Of a stretch of 8,895 bases of DNA, positions 6,841-8,895 are shown in pieces. The stretch is from an uncultured Desulfuromonas sp. (GTDB taxonomy: Bacteria > Desulfobacterota > Desulfuromonadia > Desulfuromonadales > Trichloromonadaceae). Location: contig CALJLX010000279.1 in the NCBI GenBank assembly GCA_937982495.1, forward strand, positions 1 through 8,895. Reading direction: 5' to 3'. The translations under genes and the position numbers were made by a program. How positions within the stretch are numbered: the first letter of the stretch is position 1; the number at the start of each line of letters is the position of its first letter. The notes beneath the pieces were generated by a model. It saw only the letters and a program-made list of their open reading frames with translations. It made no database searches and was not told the origin of the DNA.

Positions 6841-7595
6841 ACCTTGGTCACCCGGATATCGACCCCTTGCAGGATCTCCTTGGCGCGCACCACCACCGCC
6901 GAGGGTTCGATCGTCCCCTGATCGTAACGGCCGTAGAGATCTCCGAGCTTGGGCGGGCCGCCGAACTTGTCCCGGGCCGCCAGGTAATAGGTGCCGCCGC
7001 GCGGCAGATAGATGAGATAGCGGCCGTCGGGACCGGTCTTCTCCGAAACGAATTTGGGCCGTTCGGACATCTGCACATGATCGTAGACATGCACCCGCGC
7101 CCCTTCCACCGGCTTGCCGTCGGCGTCGGTAATGGTGCCGGAGATGCCGGTATCGGTAACGGCGGCCTGCTCGGTCAGACGCCGTTCGTCCCCCTCCTTG
7201 ACCGGCGCCAGCAGGGTCAGCTCGGCGGTTTCGCCGCGCACGGTCAGTTGCAGCATCTCGCTCTTGTGATCGCCGGCCAGGACCGGGCCGTTGGCGTCAC
7301 CGCTGGCACGCTTGCGAGCGACGGCGATGTACTCCCCCTCGGGGAGTTGCAGGTCGAAACTCCCGTCGGGGCCGGTTGCCCGCGACAGGGCGAAGGCCGG
7401 GCCGTAAAGATCCATCCCCGGCTTATAGACATAGAGGGTCGCCCCGTCCAGAGGGGTGAGAATCCGGCCGCTGATCCGTCCCAGCTTTTCCTCGCCGGCA
7501 CCCTGACGCTCGCCGCAGCCGGCCAATGCCGCCAACAGCAGCGCGGCAAGCATCACCCCACCTCGAAACCGCCGTCCCATCGCCAAACGTTTCAT
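6834..7595 (-). CDS. Lipoprotein with two carboxypeptidase-regulatory-like domains
   Basis: This 253-residue protein has an arginine-rich N-terminus, a hydrophobic segment and the lipobox LAGC with C27 as the lipidation site. Two beta-sandwich domains of the carboxypeptidase-regulatory type follow. The first covers about 39-95 (GRISGRI, then TGPDGSFDLQLPEGEYIAVA) and the second about 149-208 (TGISGTITDADGKPVEGARV, then TGPDGRYLIYLPRGGTYYLA). The matching TGPDG and LP-G-Y blocks show an internal duplication. No peptidase catalytic residues are present; these domains usually serve in folding, binding or surface anchoring. The ATG at 7595 overlaps the stop of the haem-protein gene in an ATGA arrangement, which implies coupled translation, and the 3' end overlaps the HEAT gene by 7 bases. 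Its likely place is the periplasmic face of the inner or outer membrane as a structural partner of the neighbouring lipoproteins. Confidence 0.87.
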   Translation of the reverse strand: MKRLAMGRRFRGGVMLAALLLAALAGCGERQGAGEEKLGRISGRILTPLDGATLYVYKPGMDLYGPAFALSRATGPDGSFDLQLPEGEYIAVARKRASGDANGPVLAGDHKSEMLQLTVRGETAELTLLAPVKEGDERRLTEQAAVTDTGISGTITDADGKPVEGARVHVYDHVQMSERPKFVSEKTGPDGRYLIYLPRGGTYYLAARDKFGGPPKLGDLYGRYDQGTIEPSAVVVRAKEILQGVDIRVTKVW

Positions 7596-8644
7596 TGTTC
7601 TCGATCTTCCCTTTCCGCCGCGCCGGGTGCCAACAATACCAGCCGTTCGGACAGCACCGACGCATAATGTTCAAAGAGGGTATTATCCATGATCGCCAGG
7701 CCAAAGGCTACCCCAAGCGCATCGCCGGGGACGAAGCGGACATCCCGGGGATCGCCCGTCTCCAGGGGCCGACGCAGAATCACCGTCCAGCGCCCGTCCC
7801 GCCAAGTGGCGACGGTGCGGACATCGGCCCGGCTGCCGGCGGGGTGTTCGGTGAGAAAACCGGGGGCGGTGGTGCCGGGTGAGAGAAAGGTCTCGCCCAA
7901 GGCAACACCGTCCTGATCGTAGATCGGCGCATCCCCCTCGGCAAAGGGAAGCAGGCCCCGTTCCGGGGCGAGCCGAGCCCGGGAGTTTTCCTGGAAGATC
8001 TCCCCCGGCACATCCCCTTCCATGCCCTTCGCGGACAGGGTGCGGTCGTCGGCGAAGCCGAAGCGCCCGGTGCGTCGCGCTTTCCAGTTCCACAGATCGA
8101 GAGCCGCTTCCTCCGCCGCCAGCTTCATCCGGTTGTTGGCGTGGAAGCTGTCTCCATGCACCCCGAAATCCTCGATATGACAGGCCACCGCGCAGGTGAA
8201 GGGGGCGAAACGGCCGCCGCCGTCCCAGGCGATCCCAAACCCGTCCTCGGCGTTCCCCCCGTTGACCCACCGCTCACCGTCGAACGACCAGCCGCGGATA
8301 TCCCGGTCCTCGGTGGGATCCGACCAGCTCAGCCGCAGGAAAAGTTCTTTTTCGGTATGAAAGGCGCGCAGATCGACGGTCAGGGGATCGGGCAACTTGC
8401 CGCCGTGATGACAGGAAGCCGTGGTCGCGTGCACCGTATCCGCGTCGATATCGGGGAGGAGTTCGGGGACATGCCGCCGCCCCCCCTTGACCGTAACCAA
8501 GCGCGGCAGCGCCCGTTCCCAGTCCGCCGCCGTCGGCGCTTGGTCGAGGAACAGGGCGTAAAGGCGGTCGGCGGGAAGTTCCCGACAGCCGCTGAGAAGT
8601 AGCGCAACCAGGAGCAGCAGGCGGACAAAGCCGGAAAATCGCAA
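7592..8644 (-). CDS. EB_dh-type haem-binding lipoprotein (ethylbenzene dehydrogenase gamma-like)
   Basis: Read from a TTG at 8644, this is a 350-residue lipoprotein with a compact signal peptide and lipobox LLSGC (C20). The rest matches the cytochrome c-552/DMSO-reductase-like haem-binding family, whose best-known member is the b-haem gamma subunit EbdC. Landmarks are LTVDLRAFHTEKELFLRLSW (88-107), GWSFDGERWV (118-127), DLWNWKARRTGRFGFADD (183-200) and a C-terminal block DGRWTVILRRPLETGD (283-298). It also has a CAVACH element (C151/C155/H156, spacing CX3CH) and a lone TASCHH (C78/H79), which could attach or ligate haem in a non-standard way. It would be a membrane-tethered periplasmic electron carrier. 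TTG was chosen because GGGAGG lies 6 bases upstream and the signal peptide then starts at residue 1; a longer frame to 8881 adds 79 residues with no signal-peptide logic. It is the first gene of the cluster. Family call is fairly sure; haem type is not. Confidence 0.85.
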   Translation of the reverse strand: MRFSGFVRLLLLVALLLSGCRELPADRLYALFLDQAPTAADWERALPRLVTVKGGRRHVPELLPDIDADTVHATTASCHHGGKLPDPLTVDLRAFHTEKELFLRLSWSDPTEDRDIRGWSFDGERWVNGGNAEDGFGIAWDGGGRFAPFTCAVACHIEDFGVHGDSFHANNRMKLAAEEAALDLWNWKARRTGRFGFADDRTLSAKGMEGDVPGEIFQENSRARLAPERGLLPFAEGDAPIYDQDGVALGETFLSPGTTAPGFLTEHPAGSRADVRTVATWRDGRWTVILRRPLETGDPRDVRFVPGDALGVAFGLAIMDNTLFEHYASVLSERLVLLAPGAAEREDREQ

Positions 8645-8650
8645 GAAAAC

Positions 8651-8656
8651 CCTCCC
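8651..8656 (-). promoter_or_regulatory. Ribosome binding site for the haem-lipoprotein gene
   Basis: GGGAGG on the minus strand, 6 bases before the TTG at 8644. It is the strongest such element near this gene and supports a non-ATG start placed directly before the lipoprotein signal peptide. Confidence 0.7.
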
Positions 8657-8710
8657 GGGGAATGAATCCTTGTGCCAATCTCTTGCCGACAAAGAGCAAT
8701 AACCATACCA

Positions 8711-8731
8711 TGCCCCAGGTGCGCTGGGCCA
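8711..8731. promoter_or_regulatory. Imperfect hairpin or inverted repeat in the operon leader
   Basis: TGCCCCAG and CTGGGCCA flank a five-base centre (GTGCG). Seven of the eight positions pair; the third is a mismatch. It lies about 66 bases before the TTG start, so it could fold in the leader RNA or act as a protein-binding site. No T-run follows on the minus strand, which argues against a simple intrinsic terminator or attenuator. Confidence 0.3.
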
Positions 8732-8876
8732 CTCCCAATCCTCCACCCCGGCCTCCAGGGCGGATGGGGCAGACAGGTTCCTGACAGTCGCCCGTCCGGG
8801 ATGACGAAAATCCGCAAGACTTCCCATCGCGCCTCGGGGCGAAGCAATCGACCGGGAGAGATCGGGTCCATGTCGG

Positions 8877-8889
8877 TGCAATTATTGCA
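8877..8889. promoter_or_regulatory. Perfect 13-base palindrome, operator-like
   Basis: TGCAATTATTGCA is a perfect 6+1+6 inverted repeat in an AT-rich patch of an otherwise GC-rich region, about 233 bases upstream of the first gene of the cluster. The form suits a dimeric transcription factor. It does not match the FNR (TTGAT-N4-ATCAA) or CRP consensus. The site is 6 bases from the window edge, so it could equally belong to a divergent gene outside. Confidence 0.35.
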
Positions 8890-8895
8890 GTGAAT

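Larger units (their letters stand above)
8645..8895. other. Non-coding leader region upstream of the operon
   Basis: These 251 bases precede the first gene of the minus-strand cluster and run to the window edge. Reading frames on both strands cross it but none looks like a protein: the compositions are rich in Arg, Pro, Ser and Gly and no family motif appears. It holds the ribosome site, a hairpin (8711-8731), a second possible stem of the CCATCC/GGGTGG type (minus-strand sequence within about 8740-8766) and a palindrome at 8877-8889. I see no pair of -35 and -10 boxes at good spacing. The operon promoter is expected here or just beyond the edge. Confidence 0.5.

Noticed and set aside
6867..7667. 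266-codon plus-strand frame opposite the carboxypeptidase-regulatory lipoprotein
   Set aside because: No family features; the minus-strand gene has a lipobox and duplicated domains.
8655..8673. Possible sigma-54 promoter (minus-strand TTGGCAC followed by TTCAT)
   Set aside because: The -24 part is good but the required GC of the -12 element is absent, and the implied transcription start would fall on the ribosome binding site.
8645..8881. N-terminal extension of the haem lipoprotein to position 8881
   Set aside because: It would bury the lipoprotein signal peptide 79 residues inside the protein, begins at a TTG without a good ribosome site, and has no recognisable sequence.
8672..8893. 73-codon plus-strand frame in the operon leader
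   Set aside because: Low-complexity Arg/Ser/Pro composition, no ribosome site noted and no similarity I recognise.

Overview
The window is GC-rich and almost fully coding. It holds one plus-strand gene (27-947, a single-receiver GGDEF response regulator) that converges on a tightly packed minus-strand cluster of eight genes (8644 down to 957). Gene content fits an anaerobic, respiratory Gram-negative bacterium, with Desulfuromonadales/Geobacterales as the best guess: polyferredoxins of the NapH/NapG type, Tat-exported proteins, several periplasmic lipoproteins and a haem-binding protein of the ethylbenzene-dehydrogenase gamma family. This assignment rests on gene content and style, not on a phylogenetic marker.

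The minus-strand cluster, in transcription order, is: (1) an EB_dh-type haem-binding lipoprotein, probably starting at a TTG; (2) a lipoprotein with two carboxypeptidase-regulatory-like (beta-sandwich) domains; (3) a HEAT-repeat lipoprotein; (4) a large polytopic NapH-like iron-sulfur membrane protein; (5) a small DUF3467 protein; (6) a shortened ProX/OpuAC-like substrate-binding protein that appears to have lost its second lobe; (7) a Tat-exported DUF362 protein; (8) a natural NapH-NapG fusion with six predicted [4Fe-4S] sites and an internal twin-arginine segment. Genes overlap by 1-7 bases or are separated by at most about 53 bases, so they are very probably one operon. The 251-base stretch before gene 1 (8645-8895) is the only sizeable non-coding region; it holds a perfect 13-base palindrome and a hairpin but no clear promoter.

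My reading is that the cluster encodes an envelope electron-transfer module. Two membrane polyferredoxins would exchange electrons with the quinone pool, the periplasmic NapG-like ferredoxin would carry them, and a membrane-anchored haem protein would be donor or acceptor. HEAT and beta-sandwich lipoproteins would act as scaffolds. No catalytic oxidoreductase and no ABC permease or ATPase is present, so the substrate is unknown. I do not recognise this eight-gene combination as a named system, and it is the main candidate here for something undescribed. The diguanylate cyclase is probably an independent unit that meets the operon tail to tail with only 9 bases between stop codons.
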